Shown here piece by piece: positions 43,932-53,105 of a stretch of DNA of 64,000 bases. The notes under the pieces were generated by a model. That model searched no databases. It was given only the letters and a program-made list of their open reading frames with translations, and was not told the origin of the DNA. Source of the DNA: Streptomyces sp. PsTaAH-137 (GTDB lineage: Bacteria > Actinomycetota > Actinomycetes > Streptomycetales > Streptomycetaceae); the NCBI RefSeq assembly GCF_003259365.1, contig NZ_QLLY01000011.1:1-64000 (forward strand). The letters are read 5' to 3'. The position numbers were made by a program, and so were the translations under genes. Numbering within the stretch: the stretch's first letter is position 1; each line of letters begins with the position of its first letter.

Positions 43932-45296
43932 GTGGGCACCGACACCGCTCAGGGGACGGCGGCGGGCGCGACCGCCCTGGCCGACCGCAAGCGCGAACAA
44001 CGCGGCTGGTACTTCTACGACTGGGCGTGCTCGGTCTACTCGACGAGCGTCCTGACTGTGTTCCTTGGCCCGTACCTCACCTCGGTCGCGAAGGCCGCGG
44101 CGGACGCGGACGGCTATGTGCACCCCCTGGGCATACCGGTGCGCGCCGGGTCCTTCTTCGCGTACACGGTCTCCCTCTCGGTGATCGTCGCGATCTTCCT
44201 GATGCCGCTCGCGGGCGCGGCCGCCGACCGTTCGGGCCGCAAGAAGCCGCTGCTCGCGCTCTCCGCCTACATCGGCGCCGCGGCCACGACGGCCATGTTC
44301 TTCCTGAACGGCGACCGCTATCTGCTGGGCGGCCTGCTCCTCGTGGTGGCGAACGCCGCGCTGGCCGTGTCGATGGCGCTCTACAACTCCTTCCTGCCGC
44401 AGATCGCCCCGCCCGAGGAGCGCGACGCCGTGTCGTCGCGCGGCTGGGCCTTCGGCTACGCGGCCGGCTCGCTCGTCCTCGTGGTGAATCTGGTGCTGTA
44501 TCTGGCACACGACTCCTTCGGTCTCACGGAGTCGGCGGCGGTGCGCATCTGTCTCGCCTCGGCCGGGCTCTGGTGGGGCGCGTTCACCCTGATCCCGCTA
44601 CGCCGTCTGCGTGAGCGGCGCCCGGTCCCCGCGCAGGGCGGCGGCACGGGGACGACGACGGGGGTGCGTCAGCTGCTCGCCACTTTGAAGGACATGCGCC
44701 GCCATCCGTTGACGCTCTCCTTCCTGCTGGCCTATCTCGTCTACAACGACGGCGTGCAGACCGTGATCTCCCAGGCGTCCGTGTACGGCTCCGAGGAACT
44801 GGGCCTCGATCAGTCCGCGCTGATCACGGCGGTTCTCCTGGTGCAGGTCCTGGCGGTGGCCGGGGCGCTCGGAATGGGCCGCCTCGCGCGTGCGTACGGA
44901 GCGAAGCGCACGATCCTCGGCTCCCTGGTGGCGTGGACGGTGACCATCGGGGCGGGTTACTTCCTGCCGAAGGACTCCCCCGTGTGGTTCTACGCCCTGG
45001 CGGTCGGCATCGGCCTCGTCCTCGGCGGCACCCAGGCCCTCTCCCGCTCTCTGTTCTCGCACCTCGTCCCGGCGGGCAAGGAGGCCGAGTACTTCTCCGC
45101 GTACGAGATGAGCGACCGGGGCATGAGCTGGGTGGGACCACTGGTGTTCGGACTCGCGTTCCAGCTGACCGGAAGCTACCGGTACGCGATCGTGTCCCTG
45201 GTCGCTTTCTTCGTGATCGGTTTTGTCCTGCTCGCGCGGGTACCTGTTCGTCAGGCGATCCGCGACGCGGGGAATCCTGTACCGACCCGGATTTAG
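43932..45296 (+). CDS. MFS transporter, UMF1/Atg22-like
   Basis: This 454-residue protein has about 12 helices. The N-terminal RGWYFYDWACSVYSTSVLTVFLGPYL and the loop AADRSGRKKPLLAL mark the UMF1/vacuole-effluxer-like MFS family, which may export amino acids or other metabolites. GTG 43932 follows AGGGGA by five bases. It lies 59 bp after the GDPD gene and may be cotranscribed. Confidence 0.85.
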   Translation: MGTDTAQGTAAGATALADRKREQRGWYFYDWACSVYSTSVLTVFLGPYLTSVAKAAADADGYVHPLGIPVRAGSFFAYTVSLSVIVAIFLMPLAGAAADRSGRKKPLLALSAYIGAAATTAMFFLNGDRYLLGGLLLVVANAALAVSMALYNSFLPQIAPPEERDAVSSRGWAFGYAAGSLVLVVNLVLYLAHDSFGLTESAAVRICLASAGLWWGAFTLIPLRRLRERRPVPAQGGGTGTTTGVRQLLATLKDMRRHPLTLSFLLAYLVYNDGVQTVISQASVYGSEELGLDQSALITAVLLVQVLAVAGALGMGRLARAYGAKRTILGSLVAWTVTIGAGYFLPKDSPVWFYALAVGIGLVLGGTQALSRSLFSHLVPAGKEAEYFSAYEMSDRGMSWVGPLVFGLAFQLTGSYRYAIVSLVAFFVIGFVLLARVPVRQAIRDAGNPVPTRI

Positions 45297-45380
45297 CACC
45301 TGAAGGCAAAGGCCGGTAGTGTACGCGGTTGGCCTGCCAGGCGTACCGTTACTGCACGTCAAGAATGTGCGACGTTAGGC

Positions 45381-45400
45381 CACATCTGGTGTCAGATGTG
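45381..45400. terminator. Short hairpin after the UMF1-like gene
   Basis: CACATCTG (45381-45388) and CAGATGTG (45393-45400) form an 8-bp hairpin with a four-base loop. It may be a terminator for the upstream gene or an operator before rbpA. Confidence 0.4.
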
Positions 45401-45464
45401 ACAAACCGGGCACTGGTGGGTACAACAAGGGGCGGCTACGACGGCGACGCATGACCCGGGGACC

Positions 45465-45491
45465 GGGAATCTTTACCGCCGACCGGACGTT
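45465..45491 (+). promoter_or_regulatory. SigR-type promoter of rbpA
   Basis: GGGAAT (45465-45470) and GTT (45489-45491) are separated by 18 bases, matching the GGAAT-N18-GTT pattern of the thiol-stress sigma factor SigR. rbpA is a known SigR target in S. coelicolor. Confidence 0.85.
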
Positions 45492-45552
45492 GACCGGATG
45501 ACGACGACAGCGACACCTGTCCTGTGGGCGACAAGCCCGGGAGGCACGATTC

Positions 45553-45927
45553 ATGAGTGAGCGAGCTCTTCGCGGCACACGCCTCGTAGTGACCAGCTAC
45601 GAGACGGACCGCGGCATCGACCTGGCCCCGCGCCAGGCCGTGGAGTACGCATGCGAGAAGGGCCATCGCTTTGAGATGCCCTTCTCCGTGGAGGCCGAGA
45701 TTCCGCCGGAGTGGGAGTGCAAGGTCTGCGGGGCCCAGGCACTTCTTGTGGACGGTGACGGCCCTGAGGAGAAGAAGGCGAAGCCCGCCCGTACGCATTG
45801 GGACATGCTGATGGAGCGGCGCACCCGCGAGGAGCTCGAAGAGGTCCTCGAGGAGCGCCTGGCGGTGCTGCGCTCGGGCGCGATGAACATCGCGGTTCAC
45901 CCGAGGGACAGCCGCAAGTCCGCGTAA
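45553..45927 (+). CDS. rbpA: RNA polymerase-binding protein RbpA
   Basis: This 124-residue actinobacterial protein binds RNA polymerase with the principal sigma factor and promotes open-complex formation. The zinc site is visible as Cys34, His38, Cys56 and Cys59. The C-terminal RTHWDMLMERRTREELEEVL region is the sigma-interaction domain. The ATG follows an upstream purine-rich stretch. A SigR promoter lies about 60 bp before the start and a strong terminator follows. Confidence 0.98.
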   Translation: MSERALRGTRLVVTSYETDRGIDLAPRQAVEYACEKGHRFEMPFSVEAEIPPEWECKVCGAQALLVDGDGPEEKKAKPARTHWDMLMERRTREELEEVLEERLAVLRSGAMNIAVHPRDSRKSA

Positions 45928-45957
45928 TCCCTGCGGGGCTTGGCAAAGACTGCGAAC

Positions 45958-45998
45958 GGCCGGGGGCCGGACACACATCCTGTGTCCGGCCCCCGGCC
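45958..45998. terminator. rbpA terminator
   Basis: A perfect 18-bp GC-rich inverted repeat (45958-45975 with 45981-45998) with a five-base loop lies between rbpA and the convergent FxsA-like gene. Confidence 0.9.
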
Positions 45999-46021
45999 TT
46001 GTCGTGTGCGCCCGCGCCGCC

Positions 46022-46603
46022 TCAGGGCGCGATCGGCGGGCGCGGGTCGGCGTCGTCCCGGCGCGGGCCCGGGTACTCGTCCTCGCGGACGACCTCACCC
46101 TGGATGACCGTGGAGCCCGGCTGGCGCATGCGCGCCTGCTGGAACGCGTTCCCCAGCGAACCCGGGGCCGCCGCGCTCATCCTCTTCTCCAGCGACCGCT
46201 CCGTGTAGCGGCTCAGGGCCGTGCGCAGCGGCGGGAGCAGGAGCAGCAGGCCGAAGGCGTCGGTGATCAGTCCGGGGATCATCAGCAGGAGACCGGCGAG
46301 CATCAGCAGCCCGTTGCCCGGCCGGCGCTGCTCTCCCGCCTCCACGACGCCCTGCTGCTGGCGCCGGAGCGTCTCGTTCAGGCTCTGGAAGGCGCGGCGG
46401 CCCGCCGCCTTGATCACGACGGCGCCCAGCACGAAGCCCGCGACCATCACCAGGAAGTACCAGAAGCCACCGATCGCCCCCGCGACCACGGTCCCCAGCC
46501 AGATCTCGAGGATCACCCACGCGGCGACGCCGATCGGCAGGAGCGTACGGACACGGGAGCGCCGGGCTCCCGTGGGCTTGAGGGGCGGAGTACCAGTGGT
46601 CAT
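46022..46603 (-). CDS. FxsA family membrane protein
   Basis: This 193-residue protein has membrane helices at about 22-65 and 98-125, with LEIWLGTVVAGAIGGFWYF and the LLMIPGLITDAFGLLLLLPPLR signature of FxsA proteins. E. coli FxsA relieves phage exclusion; the role in Streptomyces is unknown. The C-terminus is a polar cytoplasmic tail. It is on the same strand as ppm1, 71 bp downstream of its stop side. Confidence 0.9.
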   Translation of the reverse strand: MTTGTPPLKPTGARRSRVRTLLPIGVAAWVILEIWLGTVVAGAIGGFWYFLVMVAGFVLGAVVIKAAGRRAFQSLNETLRRQQQGVVEAGEQRRPGNGLLMLAGLLLMIPGLITDAFGLLLLLPPLRTALSRYTERSLEKRMSAAAPGSLGNAFQQARMRQPGSTVIQGEVVREDEYPGPRRDDADPRPPIAP

Positions 46604-46674
46604 GCCTCAAGTGTGCCCGGTACCGCGTCCGAGTGGCGTAAGCAGAGGATCAGCAGTGCCCGGTCAGGAGGGGC

Positions 46675-47448
46675 TCAGGGGGTGTCGGGGCCGCGTCCGA
46701 GCACCTTGCCGACCCGCTCCCCCACGCCCCACGTGGTGACCCGCCACAGGGCCTCCACGACGATGTCCTTGCTCATCTTGGAGTCGCCCAGCTCGCGCTC
46801 GACGAAGGTGATCGGCACCTCGACGACGTGATAGCCGGCCTTGATGGCGCGGCGGGCGAGGTCGACCTGGAAGCAGTAGCCCTGCGAGGCGACCTCGTCG
46901 AGGCCGAGGCCTTCGAGGGTCTCGCGGCGGAAGGCGCGGAAACCGCCGGTGACGTCGCGGATCGGGACGTCGAGCAGGAGGCGCGAGTACGTGGAGCCGC
47001 CGCGGGAGAGGAACTCGCGGGACTTGGGCCAGTTGACGACCCGGCCGCCCGGCACCCAGCGCGAGCCGAGCACGAGGTCGGCGCCCTTGAGCGCGGTGAG
47101 CAGCCGGGGCAGTTCCTCGGGCTGGTGCGAGCCGTCGGCGTCCATCTCGATCAGTACGCCGTAGTCGTGCTCGATGCCCCAGGCGAAGCCGGCCAGATAG
47201 GCGGCGCCCAGGCCCTCCTTGCCGGTGCGGTGCAGGACGTGCACCTGATCGTCGTCGGCGGCCAGCTCGTCGGCCAGCTTGCCGGTGCCGTCCGGGCTGT
47301 TGTCGTCGGCGACCAGGACGTGCGCCGCGGGCACCGCCGCCCGGACGCGGCCCACGATGGACGTGATGTTCTCCGCCTCGTTGAAGGTCGGAATGATCAC
47401 CAAGGCCGTACCCAGAGGGCCGAACTTCCGCCCACCGCCGTCGCTCAC
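46675..47448 (-). CDS. ppm1: Polyprenol phosphate mannosyltransferase
   Basis: This 257-residue GT2 enzyme transfers mannose from GDP-mannose to polyprenyl phosphate, supplying the donor for protein O-mannosylation and lipoglycans. Motifs: IIPTFNEAENI, VADDNSPDGTG, EMDADGSHQPEELP (the DxD-type metal site) and the C-terminal TGGFRAFRRETLE. No membrane helix or fused acyltransferase is present. GTG 47448 follows AAGGGGA. Confidence 0.95.
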   Translation of the reverse strand: MSDGGGRKFGPLGTALVIIPTFNEAENITSIVGRVRAAVPAAHVLVADDNSPDGTGKLADELAADDDQVHVLHRTGKEGLGAAYLAGFAWGIEHDYGVLIEMDADGSHQPEELPRLLTALKGADLVLGSRWVPGGRVVNWPKSREFLSRGGSTYSRLLLDVPIRDVTGGFRAFRRETLEGLGLDEVASQGYCFQVDLARRAIKAGYHVVEVPITFVERELGDSKMSKDIVVEALWRVTTWGVGERVGKVLGRGPDTP

Positions 47449-47949
47449 AGGTTCCCCTTAAAACTTCCGTTCACAAGAGGACCACCATAGCGAGCAGGAA
47501 TGATCACGCCGACCCGGCGCCCCAGGGGCGGGTGCGGGAGAACTGCGGATCGGGGCCGGGCGTCCTTCGGGCCGACCTGGGGCCCGCTGGCTGCGGGTCG
47601 ACCTAAAGCCGTTGTCTACTGAACGCCCGGGCCCCACCCGGGTCGCACCTGGCTCGACCGGCCGGAACGTTCCAGCGCCCCGTGGCGCGGGCGCTGGGCC
47701 TGGCTCCCAGTGGCGGTGCGCCGGTGCGGCGCACCACCCCCTGACCCAGCTGCGTTCGACGACTGCGTGGACTTCCCCGGTCGTGCCTGGAAGGTGGTGG
47801 ACCCGGCCGAACCTACCCGTCCCCCGCCGCGTTCTGTCAACAGCCGTTTGACCTGGGGGTCTTTGGCAAGGTGCCTGGTCAGGGCAGAGGACGCGCAGGT
47901 CGTGCGGGACGGCGCGGGCCCGCGATCGGATGCGCGCCGCCCCGGTATC
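47449..47949. other. Structured intergenic region, 501 bp
   Basis: No credible gene is present. Several GC-rich hairpins follow one another: CCCGGG arms (about 47625-47642), 8-bp arms at 47672-47697, and GGTGCGCC with GGCGCACC (47715-47735). The region may be a terminator cluster for the amidohydrolase gene, a ppm1 leader, or a structured RNA. I compared it by memory with RNase P RNA, tmRNA and the 6C motif and found no convincing match. Confidence 0.4.
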
Positions 47950-49563
47950 TCACTCGTCCGGCCGTACGAAGACCGTTTGTCCGAACACGACGGTCCGCAT
48001 GCAGACCGGGAGCGCGGCGCCGGGGCTCAGGTCCGGCAGGCCCGGGGTGCCCGAGCGCGGGTCGGTCGACCAGCGGGCCACCCGGTCGTCCGGGGCCTGC
48101 ACGATCAGCTCGTCGGTGCGCCAGACCGCGTAGTCGGCGGGAGCGCCCGGGACGAGGACGCCCGCGTCGTCGCGGCCGACGGCGCGCCAGCCGCCGCGGG
48201 TGTGGGCGGTGAACGCGGCCCGTACGGAGACGCGGTGCTCGGGGGTGCGGTGGAAGGCGGCGGCGCGGATGGTGCCCCACGGGTCGAGCGGGGTGACCGG
48301 GCTGTCCGAGCCGAAGGCGAGCGGGACGCCGGCCTTCAGCAGGGCCGCGTACGGGTTGAGGGTGCGGGCCCGCTCGGCGCCGAGGCGATCGGCGTACATG
48401 CCGTCCGCGCCGCCCCACAGGGCGTCGAAGGCGGGCTGCACGGAGGCGGTCAGGCCGAACTCCGCGAAGGCGGCGACGGTCTCGGGGGTGAGCATCTCGG
48501 CGTGCTCGACACGGTGTCGTGCGGCGCGCACGCGCGCGAGGCCGACCTTCTCGGCGGCCGCGCGCATCCCGTCGACCACGGCGGTGCAGGCGGCGTCGCC
48601 GATGGCGTGGAAACCGGCCTGGAGGCCCGCCTCCGTGCAGGCGACCACATGGGCGGCGACGTCGTCCGCCGTGAGGTAGGCGGTGCCGGTGTGGGCCGTG
48701 TCGGCGTACGGCTCGTGCAGGCAGGCCGTGTGCGAACCGAGCGAGCCGTCCACGAAGAGGTCACCGGCGGCGCCGAGCGCGCCCAGGCTCCGGACCCGCT
48801 CGATGTCGCGGTCCGCCCAATAGCCGGCGACGCGCGGTCCCGGCTCGGAGCGGGCGAGGTCGAGCAGGCCCGTGAAGTCGTCCTCGGAGGAGATGTCGGG
48901 GCCGCCGCACTCGTGCACCGAGCCGATCCCGAGCGAGGCGGCGTGCCGGAGGGCGGCGCGCTGGGCCTCGGTGCGCTGCTGGGGGCCGACCGCGGCGAGG
49001 GCGGCGGCGCGTACGGCGTGGTGGGCGTCGCGGGTGAGAGGGCCCTCGGGGTCGTATCCGGCGCGGTCGGTGACGCCGGGGACGAGGTCGAGCAGGGCCG
49101 TGCTCACGACGGCCGAGTGCACGTCGATGCGGGTGAGATAGACGGGGCGGCCGCCGGTGGCCTCGTCGAGTTCGGCGCGGGTGGGCGGGACGCGGTCCGG
49201 CCAGCGGGCGGCGTCCCAGCCGTGGCCGAGCAGGACCCGGTCGGTGGGGCGGGCCGCGGCGTGGTCCCGTACGAGGGTGAGGGCTTCGGCGCGGGAGCGT
49301 GCGACGGTGAGGTCGAGCCCGGTGAGGGCCAGACCGGTCGACGTGGTGTGCACATGGGCGTCGGTGAACGCCGGGGTGACCAGGGCGCCGTCGAGGTCTA
49401 CGGTCTCGTCCACACCGTCCGCGAACGCGTCCGCCGCGCCTTCCGAACCGACCCAGGCGACGTGGCCCGCCTCCACGACCATGGCGGTCGCGAAGGGGTC
49501 GGCGGGGCTGTGGACCTCGCCGCGGCGCAGGAGGACGGTGCGGGGGCTGGGGGGCGTGCTCAT
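47950..49563 (-). CDS. Amidohydrolase family 3 protein (YtcJ-like)
   Basis: This 537-residue metal-dependent hydrolase has the N-terminal metal motif DAHVHTTSTG, a lysine-position region near FVDGSLGSHTACL, a distal HAIGDAA, the HRVEHAEM motif and FGSDSPVTPLDP, all typical of YtcJ/AidA-type exoenzymes. It is predicted to be cytoplasmic; the substrate is an unknown amide or imide. ATG 49563 is the natural start (MSTPPSPRTVLLR); the upstream frame is not homologous-looking. Confidence 0.88.
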   Translation of the reverse strand: MSTPPSPRTVLLRRGEVHSPADPFATAMVVEAGHVAWVGSEGAADAFADGVDETVDLDGALVTPAFTDAHVHTTSTGLALTGLDLTVARSRAEALTLVRDHAAARPTDRVLLGHGWDAARWPDRVPPTRAELDEATGGRPVYLTRIDVHSAVVSTALLDLVPGVTDRAGYDPEGPLTRDAHHAVRAAALAAVGPQQRTEAQRAALRHAASLGIGSVHECGGPDISSEDDFTGLLDLARSEPGPRVAGYWADRDIERVRSLGALGAAGDLFVDGSLGSHTACLHEPYADTAHTGTAYLTADDVAAHVVACTEAGLQAGFHAIGDAACTAVVDGMRAAAEKVGLARVRAARHRVEHAEMLTPETVAAFAEFGLTASVQPAFDALWGGADGMYADRLGAERARTLNPYAALLKAGVPLAFGSDSPVTPLDPWGTIRAAAFHRTPEHRVSVRAAFTAHTRGGWRAVGRDDAGVLVPGAPADYAVWRTDELIVQAPDDRVARWSTDPRSGTPGLPDLSPGAALPVCMRTVVFGQTVFVRPDE

Positions 49564-49724
49564 GGGGAACAGTTTCCCGTGTCGTGCAGGGTGCTCCGGT
49601 ATCGGGGTGCTGTTTCCCCGGCGGCGCTGGGGTGCAGGCCTGTCGGGCGCTTGCCCCGCGCCGGGGGCCGCCTTGCCCACCCTGCCGCCCATGGCGGCAG
49701 ATTGCCCAAGGCGGGGGGCGGGGA

Positions 49725-50165
49725 CTAGATGCGCGGGGGGCGGGACTCGTACGGGGTGGAGAGGACCACCGTCGTGCGGGTCGAGACGCCGGCCAGCGAG
49801 CGGACCCGGGCCAGGAGGTTCTCCAGTTCGTGCGGGGTCTCCACCCGGACCTTCAGGATGTAGTTCTCGTCGCCGGCCACGCTGTGGCAGGCCTCGATCT
49901 CCGGTACGCCCGCGAGGCGTTCGGCGATGTCGTCGGGGGCGCTCGGGTCGAACGGCTTCACCGAGATGAACGCCGTCATCGGCAGCCCGACCGCCTCGGG
50001 GTCGACGACCGCCGCGTAGCCGCGGATCACTCCGCGCTGTTCGAGCCGGCGCACGCGCTGGTGCACCGCTGACGTGGACAGGCCCGTGGCCTTGCCCAGG
50101 TCGGTGTAGCTCATCCGCCCGTCCTTGACGAGCAGCTGCACAATCTGTCGGTCGAGCTCCTCCAT
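49725..50165 (-). CDS. Lrp/AsnC family regulator
   Basis: This 146-residue protein has an AsnC-type helix-turn-helix (MSYTDLGKATGLSTSAVHQRVRRLEQRGVI) and a RAM ligand domain (VPEIEACHSVAGDENYILKV). It likely senses an amino acid. It lies 160 bp upstream of the amidohydrolase start on the same strand and could regulate it or neighbouring genes. Confidence 0.93.
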   Translation of the reverse strand: MEELDRQIVQLLVKDGRMSYTDLGKATGLSTSAVHQRVRRLEQRGVIRGYAAVVDPEAVGLPMTAFISVKPFDPSAPDDIAERLAGVPEIEACHSVAGDENYILKVRVETPHELENLLARVRSLAGVSTRTTVVLSTPYESRPPRI

Positions 50166-50388
50166 GGCGATGAACCTACCCGTCCCTTGATCCCCCCGGT
50201 ACCGCGAAGGGCCTCTCGTCTACCGCGTCACCGGCACCTGCAATCGGCATGTGACGAAGACCACACCGTTCGGGCCGTGTCCAGAGGCATCGCGCGGTTA
50301 CCTCGCGCACGGGGCGGGAAGTGCTTGCTGTGGCCGAGGCCGCGACTCATGGACATCCGCGCCCGGCCCACCCGAGGGGGAGAATCCC

Positions 50389-50835
50389 ATGCAGAGTGTG
50401 AAGCGTCCCGGACGCACTGCCGCGCGCGGCAACCGCAAGCAGGCGGTCGTCGAGCCCCAGCCGGAGGGTGTCGAACCCGGCTTCGACGAGGGCGTCGACG
50501 AGCTCGACGCGTACGACACGTTCGAGATGTACCGGGTGATCTGCCCGGACTGCGCCCAGCCCATCGCCCTCCTCGCCGACGAGGACCGGCTGCCCGAGCA
50601 CGCCCACGTGACCTCGCCCTGGAACCCGTTCGGGCTCTCCGTGTGCGCGGGCACCGGCCGTACGGCCGCCGAGGCGCGCCCCGCCGACGAGATGACGGGC
50701 ACTCAGGAGCAGGACACCGCGCTGCTGTTGACGCTCCCTCAGGGGCTCGACTGGCGCACCCAGCCGTTCTCGCACGTCGGCGGGCCCGGCTCGCGCCCGA
50801 TCCGGGTGCCCCGCCAGCGCAGCAGCGCCGCCTGA
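50389..50835 (+). CDS. Conserved hypothetical CxxC protein, 148 aa
   Basis: No known family. The N-terminus is basic (KRPGRTAARGNRKQ), then acidic (PGFDEGVDELDAYD), followed by VICPDCAQPIALLADEDRLPEHA, where CPDC could bind zinc together with a later Cys/His. The C-terminus is polar. ATG 50389 was chosen because GGGGGAGA is just upstream; the longer frame from 50251 has no such site. Its stop is one base from the stop of the convergent phosphotransferase gene. Confidence 0.78.
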   Translation: MQSVKRPGRTAARGNRKQAVVEPQPEGVEPGFDEGVDELDAYDTFEMYRVICPDCAQPIALLADEDRLPEHAHVTSPWNPFGLSVCAGTGRTAAEARPADEMTGTQEQDTALLLTLPQGLDWRTQPFSHVGGPGSRPIRVPRQRSSAA

Positions 50836-50836
50836 C

Positions 50837-51940
50837 CTACCGCGGGTCCCTCCAGTAACTGCCCTGCACCATGGCGCGCAGACTGTCGTGGTGCAGGATC
50901 AGTGTGTCCGGATCCGCGGGCACGGCGACCTCGCCGAAGTGGGCCTGCCGGTAGGCGACCCTGAGCATCACCACCGCGTGCCGCAGGGCGGCGTAGAGTG
51001 TGTAGAAGTCCATGTCGCGCGGGGTGTGGCCGGTGCGGCGCGCATAGCTCTCCTCGATCCGGTCGCGACGCAGGAACGCGGGCAGCCCCGGCTGGCCGAA
51101 GCTCACCGTGAGGTCCTGGAAGAAGCGGTGCAGATAGACGGTCCAGCCGAGGTCGACCTCGCGCGGCGCCAGGGCCGCCATCTCCCAGTCGAGCACGGCG
51201 GCCGGTTCGAAGCCGTCGTAGATGATGTTGCCGATGCGGGCGTCGCCCCAGTTGAGGACCGCGGCGCCCTCCTCGTGCGGCCACAGCTCCTCCAGGCGGT
51301 CGAAGGCGCGCTCGATCAGCGGTGACGGGGCGAGCCCAGCCACCACCCAGGCGTAGTAGGCGCGTTGGGCGGTGACGTGGCGGCGCAGCGGGCTGCCGTC
51401 GCCGGGCAGCGCCAGGAACTCCGCGTCGGCCGCCGGTACGCCGTCGTGCAGCCGGGCGATGACGCCGATGCTCGCCTCTTCGAGACGGGCGCGCTCGGCG
51501 TCCGTCGCCGCGTGCAGCCAGTTGCCCTCGTAGGTGTACGGCATGACGTCGGGCGGCACCCGCCCCGCGACCCGCTCCATGACGAAGAAGGGTGCGCCGA
51601 GCGGCCCCGGGTCCTCCTCCAGCCACAGCACGCGCGGCACCGGGATCCCGGCACGCTCGGCGGCGAGCCGCATCGTGCGGTACTGCCGTGGCATGTCGTA
51701 CACCGGGAAGATCGTGTACGCGGACGGGTCGGCCGCGAGCCGCAACGCGCAGGCGCGCACCGGTGGTTCGGGGTGCTCGATGTCGAAGAGGAGCGTCTCG
51801 CTGGACATGCCGTTGGACTCGGGCACGGAGACGTTCACCGCCTTGGCGCCCGGCAGTCGGCCGCCGAGCCACGCGGTGAGGCGGCGGGCGAGCTCTTCGG
51901 GTTCACGGGTGGAGGTGCGCGGGCGTGGCGCTGTCGCCAT
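50837..51940 (-). CDS. APH-family phosphotransferase (ACAD10-like)
   Basis: This 367-residue protein has a kinase-like fold. The catalytic loop reads NWGDARIGN with the metal aspartate in AAVLDWEMA, so the usual HGD begins with Trp instead of His. ACAD10/11-like members phosphorylate small molecules such as hydroxyacyl-CoA. It lies 28 bp after the unknown protein ending at 51969, suggesting an operon of two. Confidence 0.85.
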   Translation of the reverse strand: MATAPRPRTSTREPEELARRLTAWLGGRLPGAKAVNVSVPESNGMSSETLLFDIEHPEPPVRACALRLAADPSAYTIFPVYDMPRQYRTMRLAAERAGIPVPRVLWLEEDPGPLGAPFFVMERVAGRVPPDVMPYTYEGNWLHAATDAERARLEEASIGVIARLHDGVPAADAEFLALPGDGSPLRRHVTAQRAYYAWVVAGLAPSPLIERAFDRLEELWPHEEGAAVLNWGDARIGNIIYDGFEPAAVLDWEMAALAPREVDLGWTVYLHRFFQDLTVSFGQPGLPAFLRRDRIEESYARRTGHTPRDMDFYTLYAALRHAVVMLRVAYRQAHFGEVAVPADPDTLILHHDSLRAMVQGSYWRDPR

Positions 51941-51968
51941 CGTCGAACTCCCTCTGCCTGAAGGTGGG

Positions 51969-53105
51969 TTACGGGCGTTCCGGGGCCACGGAGTCGAAGC
52001 CGGTGAAGCCGCTCGGGTCGTGCCGGCCGAAGCTGCCGTGCTCGAAGATGCCGTGGCCGACCTGCCCGTCGAGGGTGAAGCGGGCCGCGTGGTCGGTCAC
52101 TCCGTACCCGGCCAGGGGGTGCGCGGACGGGTCGGAGAGGTCGTAGGCGCGCCGGTCGGTCCAGCCGCGTCCCTGCCAGGTGCCGTGCTGCCAGTCGTCG
52201 GCGGGCGGATAGCCGGCGCCGAGCGCGAGCGGCGAGGAGGTGAGGATCTCCACGCCGAGTTCGAGGGGCTTGCGGGTGGCCGGGTCGGTGAGGTGGACGA
52301 CCGCGCTCTCGGGGTGCCGGGTGCCGGGGCGGTAGACGATGTCGGTCTGCGGCCAGCCGAGTTGGCGGTCGCGGTGTCCGTCCTGGACGAGGGTGGCGTC
52401 CGTGAGGGTGCGGTATCCGTCGGCGTCCTCCTGGGTGACGACCATGAGGAAGCGGTCGTCGAAGCGGACCGGCGCCCAGATCCAGTGGAAGCCCTCGGTG
52501 GGGTGGTCCTGGGCGAGCCGGCCGCCCTCCTCGCCGGGCACCGGGCGCACTCCCCAGCTGCGGTCGCGGGTGCCGGTCCAGTCGCGCACCTCGATCTCGC
52601 GGCCGCCGACGCGCAGCCGTCCGTCGACCCGGCCCGCCTGCACGAACCGCTTGCCCTCCAGGGTCAGCCGTCCGCCCCTGCGCTGGAGGTGGTGCGGCTC
52701 CCACAGCGCCGGGAAGTCGGCCCGCCAGGTCATCTCGTACGAGAGTCCGTCCGGCTCGTCCGGGTCGGCGGCGCACGTGAGAACGAACTCCTTGAGCGGG
52801 CGCTCGACCCGGATCCGCAGCGGGCCGACCTCCATCCGCATCCGGTCCTCCTCGTCCAGCGCGTCCGAGGCGCGGACGGCGTGCAGGGTGTCACCGGCGC
52901 GGAGGGTGGCGTAGGCGTCGACGACGCCGAGGTTGGGGTAGACGCCGAGACCGAGGATGAGCAGGAAGTGCCCCTCGGGGTCGACGAGGTGGAAGATGCA
53001 GCGGTCGTAGGCGTTGCGGTCGCCGGTCGCCACGTGCCGCATCGACAGCGGGACCTGGTGGACGGGGTACTCGTCGAGCGCCACGGGACGTTCGTCGTCG
53101 GCCAC
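51969..53105 (-). CDS. Unknown protein, 378 aa (possible DUF7064-like)
   Basis: I cannot assign a function. The protein is soluble and mostly beta: repeated Gly/aromatic strands such as FHWIWAPVRFDDRFLMVV and DWTGTRDRSWGVRP. The look recalls lipocalin-like CrtC/AttH proteins, two beta barrels in tandem. GTG 53105 was chosen because GGGAGG ends six bases before it, whereas the ATG at 53111 abuts that site. It precedes the phosphotransferase and probably acts in the same pathway. Confidence 0.7.
   Translation of the reverse strand: MADDERPVALDEYPVHQVPLSMRHVATGDRNAYDRCIFHLVDPEGHFLLILGLGVYPNLGVVDAYATLRAGDTLHAVRASDALDEEDRMRMEVGPLRIRVERPLKEFVLTCAADPDEPDGLSYEMTWRADFPALWEPHHLQRRGGRLTLEGKRFVQAGRVDGRLRVGGREIEVRDWTGTRDRSWGVRPVPGEEGGRLAQDHPTEGFHWIWAPVRFDDRFLMVVTQEDADGYRTLTDATLVQDGHRDRQLGWPQTDIVYRPGTRHPESAVVHLTDPATRKPLELGVEILTSSPLALGAGYPPADDWQHGTWQGRGWTDRRAYDLSDPSAHPLAGYGVTDHAARFTLDGQVGHGIFEHGSFGRHDPSGFTGFDSVAPERP

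Noticed and set aside
47449..47949. Possible RNase P RNA, tmRNA or 6C RNA
   Set aside because: None of the conserved core sequences I know for these RNAs is present on either strand; left as an unassigned structured region.
47710..49728. 672-codon plus-strand frame opposite the amidohydrolase
   Set aside because: Shadow frame; the minus strand encodes all amidohydrolase metal motifs.
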